In this document: positions 26,301 through 39,325 of the stretch, one piece after another
How positions within the stretch are numbered: the first letter of the stretch is position 1
How the letters are laid out: every line of letters starts with the position of its first letter
Assembly: GCF_018139145.2 (NCBI RefSeq)
Contig: NC_059500.1
Location: 25,711,437-25,775,436, forward strand
Direction of reading: 5' to 3'
DNA: 64,000 nucleotides
Source of the DNA: Gymnogyps californianus
Lineage: Eukaryota; Chordata; Aves; Accipitriformes; Cathartidae
Program-made: the position numbers and the translations under genes
The notes under the pieces: model-generated
Told to the model about the DNA's origin: nothing
Seen by the model: only the letters and a program-made list of their open reading frames with translations
The model's database searches: none

Positions 26301-27287
26301 CGGTTTACATGTAATCTTTGTTGCCAATTCCATACAGAAATAGTCCTAATGGATAGTGAACTGGAATAAAAGTTCAGCATGAGATGATACAACTGCTTCA
26401 TATCCTAAACCATATTTCTAAAAATAGGATTTTATTTCTTTAATATCCCCGTAGATCACGTATTGTTACATTTTAGGAGCGAGTTATTTCACAGTCAGTG
26501 AGGAGCTCTGGCCTCGTTCACTGTGCAGCTGAAGATATTTCTTAAGTTGTCAATGGCTTCAGCCATCTCTCTCCACATTGAGTGCTACCAGACTTCTTAG
26601 GGATGACCTGTGAGTCACTGCAGTCCTTGTTTTCACCCCAATTATTGTCAAGAATGAGATGAGAAAGTCTGTCAGTTCCTATGTAAACCCTGAGGCATGA
26701 GTATAGGTTATGACATAATACAAATTTACCTTTCAGTTATTATCAGCAGATTTGGTCCAGAATTTGGAAAATAATAAATTTAACTGAAATTTTTTTCAAA
26801 TATTCATAATTTGTTTAGAACTTTCCTTCAGAATATATAACCCCAATTCTTTTTAAAGGCTAGTTCTTTTTCTACCTGTGATTTAAGTGCCAGGAGAGTT
26901 CTAAGAAATAAAGTTTGAAACATTTTAATTTTTCATTTTTCATATTGTTAGAAGAAATGTGGATTTTAGTTCATTTACACTAAACAATACAAGCAAACAT
27001 CAGATAATTTCAGTTTCTTGGATTTTTTTAGATTTTTAGCTGAATAGGTGAGGATCTTTTAAAGTTAAGAATATTTGTACAGAGACTTTTTAATGAAGAT
27101 GTCTGCGTACCTTAGTGATCTCTAATGTAACACTGCCAGCTGTAATGTTTTGTGTTGTCCTTCAAGATACTTGTATAATTCAAATGCTTAGAATTTTCAT
27201 ATTTAAACAGTTCTGCATATTTTAAAGAAAGAACACCCTTTTACCCTTTGGCAGTACAGTGAATGATCAAAATGGGCAAAACGCAGC
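20386..27287. other. Long AT-rich stretch with no supported gene
   Basis: Seven kilobases of mainly unique-looking AT-rich sequence. It contains a (TTTG)n patch near 21300 and a TA/GTAT-rich patch near 24580-24615. No exon, RNA gene or classified transposon is evident. Confidence 0.5.
21300..21336. repeat. (TTTG)n simple repeat
   Basis: About five tandem TTTG units followed by a T/G-rich run. Confidence 0.85.
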
Positions 27288-27507
27288 TGTGATGGATGCA
27301 CTCCTCCTGTTTGAACTAACTGACCTTTGGTCCAGGCAGATGCTCAGGAAGTAGGCCTAACTGAAGTTAATCCTATTGTGGGAGGCTATCAGTGAGAATT
27401 CAGCACCAAACCCCAAAAAACCCGGTTTGGCTGGAGCCTGGGCTGATAAGTGGCTGAAACTACATTAACACAACAGAAAATCTGACTACAAATCAACCAC
27501 TTTACGC

Positions 27508-27515
27508 TATAAATA
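27508..27515 (+). promoter_or_regulatory. TATA box of LTR-like element
   Basis: TATAAATA, followed after about 30 bp by a GC-rich GGGCCCGTTGAGCTCTC region that would contain the transcription start. This is an inference from LTR layout. Confidence 0.5.
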
Positions 27516-27744
27516 TCTGCTCAGGGCCCGTTGAGCTCTCCCTCCACAGCAGCTGGCTACACGGCAGTGATCTCCCCTTGAGTAGGGATGCCTCTCAAGG
27601 TTACCTCTCAAGGCTGAGAGATTCCTTACCTGACAGCAGACATCGATGGGTAGGTAAGTGACATTTTTTGCATGCATGTAACGTTTAAGATATGTATAGT
27701 AAGCTTAAGCGATAATCTTCATATCCCATACTAACTTTAAGTGC

Positions 27745-27750
27745 AATAAA
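27745..27750 (+). terminator. Poly(A) signal of LTR-like element
   Basis: AATAAA about 235 bp downstream of the TATA box. Further AATAAA copies lie near 27825. Confidence 0.45.
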
Positions 27751-27880
27751 TGCTAGAATTTTGACCGCTAATCCATCTGTACATATGAAATATTTTACAT
27801 ACCTAAATTTATTGATTAAAACTCAATAAACCAACTACTAGATCAGATCTGACTGATCCTCTGACTCTTATCCTGTGACA

Positions 27881-29354
27881 CCAGACCACATACCAAGACT
27901 TTTTTTTCCCTCTCTCTGTTGTGATGATTCTAATACTTTCCATAAACTCGCCTGAAACCCCATTTTTAACACTGATTATGATTCTTCAATAAGTCATACC
28001 AAATTCATTGAAATATCCTTAAACATAATGATACTTTATTATCAGACCCCAGGAGACAGGAACTGATTTTTATTCCTATCCTGTATTTGTACAGTTCCCA
28101 CTACAATTAATGCTTTGTTTCTAACTGTTGTCCTTAAGGACTACTGCATTAATACTGCTATTAATAACAACAATAGCAATAATAATATACAAATAGTAGT
28201 AATACAGAAAGTTTATTCTTGCAAGCACTTTCCTGTAACTGTTCATAAATACCAAGCATTACTCCTTTTTATTGTTCTATAAATACTCCTATAAATAAGA
28301 GCACATATGCTGACAATGAAAACTGGTGCACACTGAAGAACTATTTTTTTTTGTTGTTGCTCTGAAGTACTAGCTTTTGAAATCTTTTCTTCAGATATGT
28401 CTCTTTCGTGAGTGCTTATCAAAGATGTTGACATAGTATCACCCAGTAATCCACAGGCTTATCATCAAATTCCACAAAAAACTCACTTCAATGAAGTAGC
28501 AACAGTTTGAAGGTCATAATAATCTCTGAAGGTCAATTTCCTGAAGCATGGTTCAGAGCTTTTGCTACATGCAGGGGTGAACTTGGTGTTTTGCTGCAGC
28601 CTACTTCAATCAGGAGCTAACTTGTGAATAATCAGGAAATACTTCACGAATACTTCTGAGCTCCACTTTCCTAATCCAAAGGTGTGATAGGGTGCAGCCA
28701 ACCATGGTAATTCGACTTGGAACAAGTTATTATCAGATAGAAAACATGTTGGTAGGCTGAAAGGTGCTGAAGACTTTAAAGACTTCAAATGTTTTATCAA
28801 ATAGAATATGCACTTTTCTAGTTGTCCCAAATGTGTCATTTATCTGTTGCAGCAGAGTCTTTTCTATCCAAGGCAAGTGAATAAATTGGGGGGGGGGGGG
28901 GAGGGAGGGAAACACCACCTTCATCTAGCAACTCTACTCTCTAATTTCTATCACTCCCTAAAAATTTGTGACCAATGAAGTTTATACCCTCTCACTCAAA
29001 CATTGTGTATGCAGATCTCTCTACCACAGCATAACCTGTCCTTAGCCTGTACGTTTGATCTTTTAGCCTGAGGTAATGTAGGGTGATCTCCTGAACAAAC
29101 AGTATAAATTAGCTCACTAGAAAAGAGATGGAAGCAGTTAGGGATCAGTGGAAACATTAGTAGCAAACTTCTTTTGTGTTGAAGTTGAGAGCCTTCATTT
29201 GCACTTTAGAAGTTTCTCGTATTTGTTTTTACCTTAGACTGTATCTACACAAGCTTTTATCTCTCTTCCCCCATCCCCCACTCCCATTTCCCATGGTTAC
29301 TGATTAACACCTCAGTGTAACTCTCATAGAAGAGGTAAAGTCGATTCTCTGCCA
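27881..29354. other. Unannotated AT-rich sequence
   Basis: No gene. It includes an (AAT/AAC)-rich patch near 28150-28200 and the poly-G tract at 28888. Confidence 0.5.
28888..28909 (+). repeat. G14 tract with GGGA units
   Basis: Fourteen consecutive G residues, then AGGGAGGGA. It is the longest G run seen in the window and could form a G-quadruplex. Confidence 0.9.
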
Positions 29355-29690
29355 TATCATAGGCGCATAGACTGGAAGAGACCTCGGGATGTCTCTATCA
29401 CAACCTCTACTCACAAGGTGGTCAGTTCTGAGCTTAGATCAGGTTGCTCAGAGCTTCATTCAGCTGGGGCTTGAAATCCTTCAAGTATGAAGAGAAGCTG
29501 CAGAGCCTCTCTGCCTAACTTGTGCCACTGCTTAATCATCCTTATAATGATTTCCATCACCCCCTCCATATCCATTTGGAACCTCCTCTACTTCAGTTTA
29601 CCCCTGTTTTGTCCCATTCTCCTACCAGGCACAGCTGTGAGGAGTTGGGCTCTGTCCCCTTTTCAGGACATCCTGCTGCACAGCAGGTAA
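29355..29690 (-). mobile_element. Old CR1 LINE 3' fragment
   Basis: Minus-strand CR1 recognisable from ATCATAGGCGCATAGACTGG, the GCTCAGAGC block, the CTTGAAATCCTTCAAG block and the CTGCCTAACTTGTGCCACTG block. It is more diverged than the other CR1 copies and probably belongs to an older subfamily. It has no coding capacity. Confidence 0.8.
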
Positions 29691-30220
29691 CGTTATTCTC
29701 AAGATTAGTCTAGAGACATATGGCTTATCAATAACCAACTCCTTTCAGGTTTGTACATAAGCACAAAAGAATGGTATTGCAACATATCTGAGAGGAAATT
29801 TGAGATCAACACAAGAACACTCGTGAAGAGAACGATAGTCATTAAGAAAGTTTGTTTTACTACCTGTCTAGAAATGAAAACAAGTTCGATAGTCTGAGCT
29901 CTATTCTTTTTTTCATTTTAAGAATAATAAGAATAATATTGAGAAGGGATTAACTTAAGAAAGTTTAGCCTCTCTCTAAAAAGATTGTTTGTGTAGCTGT
30001 GCAGATATAACAATCTAACTGTATACAGTTACACTGAGTTTTACACTGACTGTGCTGGCACAGCAGTTATTACAATCAGCAGGACTTTTAAGTTCAAAGA
30101 TTTAGGTGAACTTTATCTCTTTAGTCAAGTACAGTAGTTATGTTTGAGAACCTTCTCCCCTTCTCTGGTTTTTTTTTGAGCAGGTTTAAGACACCATGTA
30201 AAAAAGAGAACACAAAAGCA
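29691..30220. other. Unannotated sequence
   Basis: No gene or repeat recognised. Confidence 0.5.
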
Positions 30221-30345
30221 TACAGAATCATAGATGTTAGGCAAGAGGAATGCCTGTTAGAATATCTGGTCCATTTCTCTGTTAGGACAGGATATTTTCC
30301 CATTTTATTCATGTTTCATCCTATGTAATTTTAAAGGTCAGATTT
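30221..30345 (-). mobile_element. Possible ancient LINE tail fragment
   Basis: CAGAATCATAGATGTTAGG and ATCTGGTCCATTTCTCTG resemble the inverted tail and first block of CR1-like elements. It is short and diverged, so other LINE families are possible. Confidence 0.35.
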
Positions 30346-33300
30346 TAATTAAAAGTCAGCCTTACCTGTGCATGTAATTCCATTTCTGCATTTTCAACAG
30401 TTACTACTACAAATGCATTTAAAAACCAGGCTTTTTTGAGTAAAACTGACAAATTAAGCATGTAAATTAAATTTGTTCAAGCAGTTTAGATTTGCACAGG
30501 GCACATGCCTGTGCAGAAGCAGAGTTCACCTGTCCCACATTCACTATCCAATTGCACAACGATTTTCTGAAGTTTCTACTCTTTCCTTGGATAGAAATAA
30601 CACAAAACCCTAAATTCTCATAGTACCCCTACATTGTCATATATCTTCCTTCCTATTTTTTTTCTTTAATAGCTTTGTTGAATAATTCTTTTCCCTGTGT
30701 TTCCTTTTTATCCTTCAAATATTTGTAAGCTATTATCAAGTATTTTAAGCCAGCTGGTTTCTCTGCCAGAAGGTGGATGGTAAAAGTAATAAAGAAAACA
30801 GAATAGTAGGCCTACTTTGAACTCAGTTGGAGACTCCACCTGCCCAGATCTGACTGGTCTTTCAGGACAAATTAATCTCTTAGTTTTATACCTCCTTTAA
30901 GTTTTTCTGAATGCAATTTTTCTACAGTTAATCAACAGGAATTTGTTGTTGTTATGTTCAAAACTTGTGTAAAGAATGCTAATAGGCCTGTTCCTTCTGG
31001 GGCTCTACCACTCAATCCTGAGTGAGTCACCATGGTAATAACACAAAGGAACTCAGGAGTTTATCCCCTTGGTGAATTTCTCTTAATCATTAGTGTCTGA
31101 TAGCTGACATTTCAGTAATCAGTTAAATAGCTAACCAGGTTTACCAAATGGACTAAATGGTACTGCAGATGAATGATAAGCTGTGTATCTGTAAGTACTG
31201 AGCAATCACCAGACTTCATTCAAGTGTGAGTCCCTCAATACAGGACAGAGATTGTGATTTATAAGCCACTGTTACTCATTACAGTCAAGTGCCAATGATA
31301 GGAAGGGCAACTAATAAAATTTAATTTGTAACTGAAGAATGATTTTTATTATACTGTATCTACTCTCAATACCCCAGGCAAAATAAACCATTCCTCTTCA
31401 CCAAAATCTCATTTTATTGTGCCAGTCACAGTGAGGACACGGTTGCATGGCATGTGATCCACTTCCATTGCAAATAAGCTGCAGTGGTCATAAGTAGTCA
31501 TGTGCTTCTTTCTGCTACACATCTAAATGATTTTTCATACAATACAGGAGATACAGCCCTGACTTTTCGTTCGCTGTGGTCCCTTGTAGCTTTCCTTTAT
31601 TGTGACAAAGAAATTAGTGGAATTACTATAGTCTGTAAACCATGCAAATAAGTATTTTTAACTTTTTTTTTTGCATGTTTTAAAAACTACCTGAACCAAC
31701 ATAGAATCATAACTGTGAAATTTAAGATTTTCGCATTATAAATTATAAAGGCAGATTAAATCACTGAGTGCTTTGTAGACACAGCAGATGTGTCTACACA
31801 TCACAGTATCAAATATCACTATAGTACCCTTAAAGCCATAATATTTAAAGATTTCTATTAAAGACATGCCCAAGTTTATTATGATAATGTGAAATTTATT
31901 TTAATCATAATTTAATTTACATTTCTGACTGGTTTAATTTCTTTAGCATTAAAAGGTTGCAGAGTATCTCATGTATGAGATCAGCTCTAATAACAATAAC
32001 CCTCCATTCTTTTTAATGCTCTAAAATAATTCAAAATAACAAAACTACTCAAAGCAATTAGTCTTCAAACACGTCAAATACTTAAAAGATGAATCACTTT
32101 TAGTAATAGTAATTTTCATTTACAAATTAACTTTGATTTTTTTGCCCTTCCTGCCATTGACATTTGAGCAACTGTGGTCTCTAAACTGCAATTTCTTACT
32201 GAACTTAGCAAACCATTAGGAATATTCTTTAAAATAAAAATGGATTTTAAATGTTACTCTTCCAGACAAATTCACCATGACTAACAAAAGCCAACTGCTT
32301 TATTGGATGCCCTGAATAATGTCTTTTTATTTCAGAAAAGGACATCAGAGCAAGATAATTTTTTTCCAGTACCTTGTTATTTTGATCCTCTGTGAAATAA
32401 GGAAGATGGAAAATGAAAGGATCAACTATAATTTCTCAAGGCCAGTCCACTTATTTCAGGGAGGCCAGAATCCCAGTCCACATTCAAAATACTTTTTGTT
32501 TCTTCGTTGTATATCAACATCTCTAACCTAGCTCATTCTCCTCAAACTCTTGAACTCTGCTTGCAGGTAATTGCAGTCAAATCTACATCCTTGTAGCCTT
32601 GTAAAGTTAAACCAAGTGTGTGAGAGGGAGAACTTGGAAAAGCTCAGTCTCCCTGACCTGCAAATCCATGTGAAGGGAGTACTCCATGTTATGTTCAACA
32701 CAGTAAGACCATTCCTCCAACTGGTTGCCACACTTAGTCAGCCTAGTTACCCCTAGATTAAGCTTGACATTGAGGGTGGGCACCCCTGAAACTGTTTCTC
32801 GGGCTCCCAAATTGTATCTCAATAGCTATGCTTTCCTGTCTTGCAGACACCTCATAAGATGCAGATTTTCTAGCCTTTCTAAATAGCCTTATAAACTCCA
32901 CCACTAGAGGATTTAAATAGTTCACAAAAATGCATGGATTTTGTAACCACAACAGTTGTAGGATTGAAATCCATAAATAATTCTAATAATTTTTTCTTTC
33001 TGAAATGGAGAATTAGGGTACAAGACTATATTATGGTCACAGAAGAAGACTATTCACAGATGTTTGAGAATGGTCTAAGAGCTAGAGCAATGCTGTCTTG
33101 AGATCTGATTCAATGCCTTTCTTCTATATTATATTTCAATGACTCTCAGCATCAGTTATTTCTGACTGAGAAACTCAAATACAGTGAAGAAAACCAGAAA
33201 ACACAAATGGGGTCTATAGGAATACATTAACATGAAAATAATTAAAAGTGTTGAAAATTGTGTATATTCACATCCAATAAGTGAAGGAAAGATTTCTGCA

Positions 33301-36300
33301 AGTTTACTTCATCTGTGTTTTGCAGTTTTTAAGAATACTTAAGATGACACTGCTGCTAAAAATGTAGTCTAGTCCTTCGCCTAATCCTAGCTATGTGCTC
33401 ATAGTGCCTACCTCCCACTCACCCAGCAATCCTCAGAATACAGCCCTAGCTCGACCACAGCTGTCAGAACCAAATCAAACGACAGTGTCAGGATGTGTGA
33501 CAAGGGATAGAAAAGGAGGCTAGGACCAGCCTTTTCAGCAGTACTCCAGTGTTAGATAAACTTCTTCTGCTTAAGAGAGTGTAGGATATATTTTTCTCTT
33601 CAGTTACCTGTAGTAATTTACTCCCAGCAGTGGCGAGCACAGTCCTAGAGCATCAAGATGCCTGGCGTTACATTGATTAGCATGCTGCAGAACCTTCCTG
33701 TGATACATGGCGCTGCCAGGAGGCTCTATGCATGCCTGGATTTTTGTTTGTTTTGTTCTCACTATTCATTTTTGGTGCTTGTCAAAAGTTATGAGAACTA
33801 TGGGGTTTTGGATCAAAATAAATCTTCCATAGTAATGTTTTGTTGCAAAAGATTCTACCAATATTAATGTGAAATGGGCCAGAAAGTGTCAGGATTACTG
33901 AATCTTTTGACTCTCTGACCTCTTCTGCAATGTGGAGCTTTAGCCTCATAGATCACCATAGCCATTTTGAGAAACAAGTCAACCATTTCTTATCAAGCTT
34001 ATACAGCCTTTTTCTGGGCATCAAATAGGAGAAAAGCTCTGACTATATCTAGAGCAGTTGCAGAATGAAAGTGAATGTGATCCATGATCATGTATTTCTA
34101 TTATGGGTGTGGGGGGCGGGGAGAAAACATGAGATTAGAAGCACATAGAAAGGCAAAAGAAGAGTCTTGCAAAGTAGGGAACTAAAAACTGTTTCCCTAG
34201 CTGCACAATGTGGACAGGAACAACAGTTTCTGGAATTAAAAAAAGTGACGATATAGTACAGTTAGTAGAATTCTGAGAGCTTTAGGACACAGATTTAGAC
34301 ATTCTTTTTAAGATAAAAGGCCTGGATTTAATGCTCCTGCAAGTAACCCAATTGTTTAAAGAAATTCTGATTTATTTCTTTTTTTTTTTTTTTAACCAAT
34401 GTAAGGAGCCTATGCTGAGTAAATTCTTAATTTTGTTACATCGGCTAAAGGTGTTAAAGCTAGATGAGTTAATTTGTGTTTCTCAGTGTTACTAAATTTA
34501 GAGCAGAGTATTTTTGCTTTGTCATTTTTTTTTTGCTACAGTTTCTGAAAGGTCCTCACAGTGATTTTTCTTTTGTTCATTTGTTTGGGGTTTTTGTTGA
34601 AATAGTTTATTTATATTTGGTCTTTATGTCCTTTTTTGCGTGTGAATATAGGTTAGTAAATCATCCTGATTCCCTTTTTTGTATCATAAATACCCATTTA
34701 AACCTTTTGCCCTTTAGTGTGACAGATGCCAATTTGAAATGCAAAGGGAAAGGTGCATTTGGAGAAAAGAACAAGTGAATTTTGTCCAAAGTGTCATCCA
34801 AGTAAGTATATAGCTCTTCCTTTGTTTTTAAAATCCCATTTCCCAAAACTGATATTTTCAGCTCACTTAAAACTGCAGAATTAGACATTTCATATAGTAT
34901 TTCCAAAATTGCACAGACGCTCCTTACCACCTGAGGATACTGGGACAGCCGAGAAAATTGTTGAGCCCAAGAAAGCTGCAAATGGGCTATGCGTGGGTAG
35001 GTGCTATTTTTTGTGCACCTTTTTTTTTCTGAGTTGCATAAAGGATCAGACTGATAATTCCACAAGAGGAATATATGGAAGAAGGAAAATATTATCTCCT
35101 CCAAAGGGGAATATGAGTGATGCCCAACACCAAAGGACCATTAGATGAGAAATGAGTGTGGAGAGAAAGAATGCGATAGAGCAACTAATAACTGTGAGCT
35201 TTTCAAGGCTGTACTTATGTTGGGAAAATTATCTTGAGGATCAGCCTAAAAATAAGAAAAAGGACTAACAGGGAAGATAAGCTGTGCTCAGTTTGATGAT
35301 GCTATGCTCTGCTTGACAGAGCGGTGCCAGTGGGTCTGATCCAGAATGCCATGTTCTCCTTATAATCACGTATGGGGTGTCAAAATACAACTGTGTATGA
35401 AAGCGAACAGCGAAGAATAGTTTAGAATGACTTTAAATTTCCATGCAACCTAAGCTGGGTGATTGGCTTCATAATTACTCATGTTGGCTCAAAACTGTGG
35501 ACTTAATGAAAATGTGATACAGAGAATTTATTGTAATGCTTTTTTATCTGGTGCAGCTGAAAACATGCTTCTTGTTCAGTTTATCCTACTTGTAACTCAC
35601 ACAGTGCTTCCACAAAATTAAGGAAACGATGTAGAACATGAGAGAGAGAGATACAGAAGCTGTCTGTCAACAGAAAGAAAGAGACAGATATATAAATAAC
35701 TTACTTGAGGATGCTGGGGTCTAAAGCCCAGAAAATTCCAGTCAGATGTTTTATGTTTGCATGTTACTTATACTGAAAATTTTTAACATACCAGCACAAC
35801 CATCAGGGGAGAACAAATAACAGCAAAGGGAGAGGAAATGCCTCCTTGTAAATAACACCTACCAAAAGAGATGTTCTCTTCAAATCAATTCAAGGGATTC
35901 TTGAGCCTCTATCATTGGTAACTTTCTTAGACAAGGTCAAGCAAATTAATATTTCCCTCTGTTTTGGGATCAGTTTTATCTAGTTTGGATTTCTCATTTG
36001 GTATCTGTGAAGTGAGAGAGAACAAAAATGGGAAATGAGTCATATTTTGTCAAGCTGTCAGCTATCCAAGTACTATACTCACAGTGCATACATGCTCATT
36101 ACAGAATTATTAACATTTGGAAGATCAATTCTCCACAGTAATTCTGTCATTAGACACAACAAAAGACAAATGACTTGTTTATGGTTTCTGTAGTCACCTC
36201 CAGTTTTTAATTCCAGAACCGAAAAAGAACAGTATCTGTGCTGTGTTTTCAGTCTTTCAACTACAAAAGAGATACAGAAGAGGAAGCAGTCCTGATAGAA

Positions 36301-39270
36301 TGCAGTAAGAGAGGAGAGGTGGAGAAGGGTTTGCCTAATACCACGACAAAGGCACTTCACTGAAAGAAAAAGCTGGAGCACATATGAATTAGGAAGACAG
36401 TGGGACTATAACAGAGATTGTGGAAGGAGAAACTCAGCCTGCCTTGCAAGAGAACAGAGAATTGTTGGAGCACTGAAACAGCTTTCTTGAAACTGAAATA
36501 TGGCATAATGTTCAGCATCAGTTACATTCAAACTTGTTCAGAATGCACAAATTAAGTCCTGAAGTTGCACAAAGTGTTTGAATGTAACAAAATATTTCAT
36601 TAGACTTAAAAATTAAATACATTTTATTTTGCAATTTGAATTTTTGAAACTCATTTTTTCAACATCAGTGATCTTAAGGATTTGAGACTGTTTATCACTT
36701 ATTTTCATTCTTGCTAAACACTATAACTTCCTGGGCTCCCATCTAGTATACTCATGTTTGCACATCTTTCTTTGGAAGCTTCTTGTATTACAAGACTGCA
36801 GCTCCCTCCTCACATATTCCTTCAATCGACACTGAACACAGCAAGGGTGCAGTTATAGCCTGTTCTGTACCTCACTCCCAGCAGACATCTCTGACGTTAG
36901 TGACATATGTTGATGTTAGGAATAGAATTAATGGAAAAGCCATTATTGACTCTAACTATCCTTCACTGTGAAGCAACCAGTAGCTTTTCTCACTAAGCTC
37001 AAAATATTCATGATGTCTTCCCTCAATTCTGACAGTTTCTAGTTGGCCAAAGCTCTACTTAATTTGCTTCCACCAGACACTCCCATAATGTTTGGTCTCT
37101 TTTCAAGCTAAATCCAGCTTTTCTTCAGTAGGCTCTAGATAAATAAAATACACAATAACATCTCTGCATATGCACAGTCCCTTATCTTGCTATTACTCAA
37201 CTTCTTTCAACAAAATCTATACTATTAGATGTCCAAACCTTGTCATCTTCCTAACTCAGAGGCACAAACCCAGCTAACCTCTTTCACCCTGTTGTTTTCC
37301 AGGCACTGTCCATACACCTTCCTACCCACAATGCTGTCATATTATTCTGTATGTGGTACTGCTAATGATAGAGAAGATTGATAATAATCTGAAAAGTCCA
37401 AAGATCACTTTATGCTTTGTCACTAGTAAATTAAACGCTTACACAGGATTTATCTGTACCTACACTGCTCACTGCTTCTCCTTTTGATACAACTCAACCA
37501 GCTAGCGTGTCTTAAACTACCCTGCTTTGTCTACACTAAACTTTAAGGACATCTTAGACTATGCTAGAAAATGCTTTCTAGCAGCTCACCTTTAAATCCT
37601 TAGTGATTATATTACAGTAAGACCATTGACAGCAGGATATGAGATTGTGTTGGGAGATAAGTATTCAGCTAGCACTTCAATAAAGCAGTTGTGTTAGAGG
37701 AACTATGGAGGAACATCTGGAGCTATGTTTGAGACACTGCGGCTCATTTTATTATGCTTTATGGAGCCAAAGCTTAATGTTAGGATACCAACTTGCCAGC
37801 TACTTAAAATGGAAGACTATACCACCAATGGACTCCTAAGCTGAAAATGTTTCTAAAAATTATGCCAGATGGACAAAGCTGGTAGTGAATAAGTTTGTAA
37901 GATCTGAGGAAGACAGATGGTCAGCAACTCTAATGGCTATACTAATGTATATATCAGATACGCTCCAGGTATGGGGGGGCAAATAATTATCTACTGTCCC
38001 TGATCTTGTTTAAGCAAAAGGTTGAACAGAAAGAGAGGTGCTTCATTAGGCTGAAAGGGATAAGACCCACCAGTTTCTGTAACTAACAGAACATGCAAAT
38101 GCAATGCAGTTACTTTAACATATGACTATTACAAGCTTAGTGAAAGACACCATGCAGTCCAAGAGCACTGTCAGCCCTTTAACACTACATTTGAAAAGAC
38201 AGGTGACCATTTCCAGCTGAGACGTCTGGAAGTAGTTTTCTGTGGATGCCCATTGCAAAGCTGAGACACACACCTTTGGAATGTATAACAAAACATCTTT
38301 ATTGCTTTTTTACCTGACTTCAGTAAGCTCTAATGGGGCAAATGTATGAATGAGACAAATCAGAAACATTTAAGGCACATTGTGAAAAAACACAGTTGTT
38401 TTCTTTCAACAGAAACACATGTATTTGGAGAAAATCTTACTTCTTTGAGTCAACAGTTGCAAAGTTGACATAGGTATAAGTTGTAATGAAAGTATAAATC
38501 ACAAAATGAACAAATTAAAGTTAAAAACTTTATAATTGTTGTTGTTGCTGATTCTGGGTTTTGGCAGACAAAATGAAAAAAAATAGTAACCAGTACACAG
38601 ACACATTAAATAATGGGTATGGATCAGCTACAACCAAAATAAGTACACATAGTATCAGTACAACAAGCTTCAAAAAGAGATGAAAAGTGCCAACTACTAA
38701 CTGAGTTCAGTCAGGCGCAAATAAAGTCAATGAGAATAGTAGGGATGCACAGGGTTCCAGACAACTAATGAAAATACACAATAAAACCAAGCTAGGATAG
38801 CTTGCAGCACACTGCTGGCAAACAAGTAGTCACAGAAGGGAACCACCTGACCTTCCAAACCAGGTTATTCTGCACAACATGGGAGAGAAATGAGACCTGA
38901 GATGAAGTGTGAAGACAACAAAGCAAAAGTAGTAAACATGGCAGAAAATAAGAGCTATGTAGATATGAGAATGGCACAGAATGAAAGCAATCTGGCGGAG
39001 GGGAAAATGTTTACCAAGTGTGAAAAAGCTGAGCGCTTCTTTTGCATAGGCCAGCTAAACAATCACAATGACTTTAAGGCATTTGTGGGAAGAAAACGGT
39101 CTTGTTCTCAAAAAGCAAGAAGATAGGTGTCATCCTGTTCTCTCTGCAGTCACCAACAGATTGCAATGATGATCTACAGGTATGTCATTTTTTTGCTACA
39201 AAGTATGCACTTATCTCTGAAGGTTCTTGGACATGCTGCTTGTACGGCTGTCATAAATGACCTGGGGTGG
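30346..39270. other. Long AT-rich stretch with no supported gene
   Basis: Nine kilobases with no supported gene. It contains a poly-T run at 34379-34393. The longest open frame, 147 aa on the minus strand at 34661-35104, has no domain I recognise. A moderately GC-richer patch at 32530-32900 carries several overlapping short open frames on both strands and could be an old repeat. Confidence 0.5.
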
Positions 39271-39325
39271 TCTTTTTATTTTTTTTTTTAATTATTTTTT
39301 TTTTATTATTTTATTTTTATTTAGT
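39271..39325. repeat. T-rich low-complexity tract
   Basis: About 55 bp that is almost only T with interspersed A. Confidence 0.9.

Larger units (their letters stand above)
27288..27880 (+). mobile_element. Solo-LTR-like element, ERVL-type by appearance
   Basis: About 590 bp beginning TGTGATGG and ending near TGTGACA, with TATAAATA at 27508-27515 and AATAAA at 27745-27750 downstream. This is the U3-R-U5 order of an LTR on the plus strand. It is GC-richer than its flanks. I see no primer-binding site after the right end, and the right boundary is uncertain by about 10 bp; no clean target duplication is seen. It is unrelated by eye to the LTRs at 2-7, 42 and 55 kb. The ERVL label is a guess. 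Confidence 0.6.

Noticed and set aside
32528..32952. Cluster of overlapping 60-71 aa frames on both strands near 32.6 kb as an exon
   Set aside because: Frames overlap on opposite strands without a domain or clear splice sites. An old repeat or chance is more likely.
34661..35104. 147-aa minus-strand open frame
   Set aside because: No recognisable domain, signal or splice context, and no neighbouring exon-like frame. Probably chance, although a conserved exon cannot be excluded without a search.
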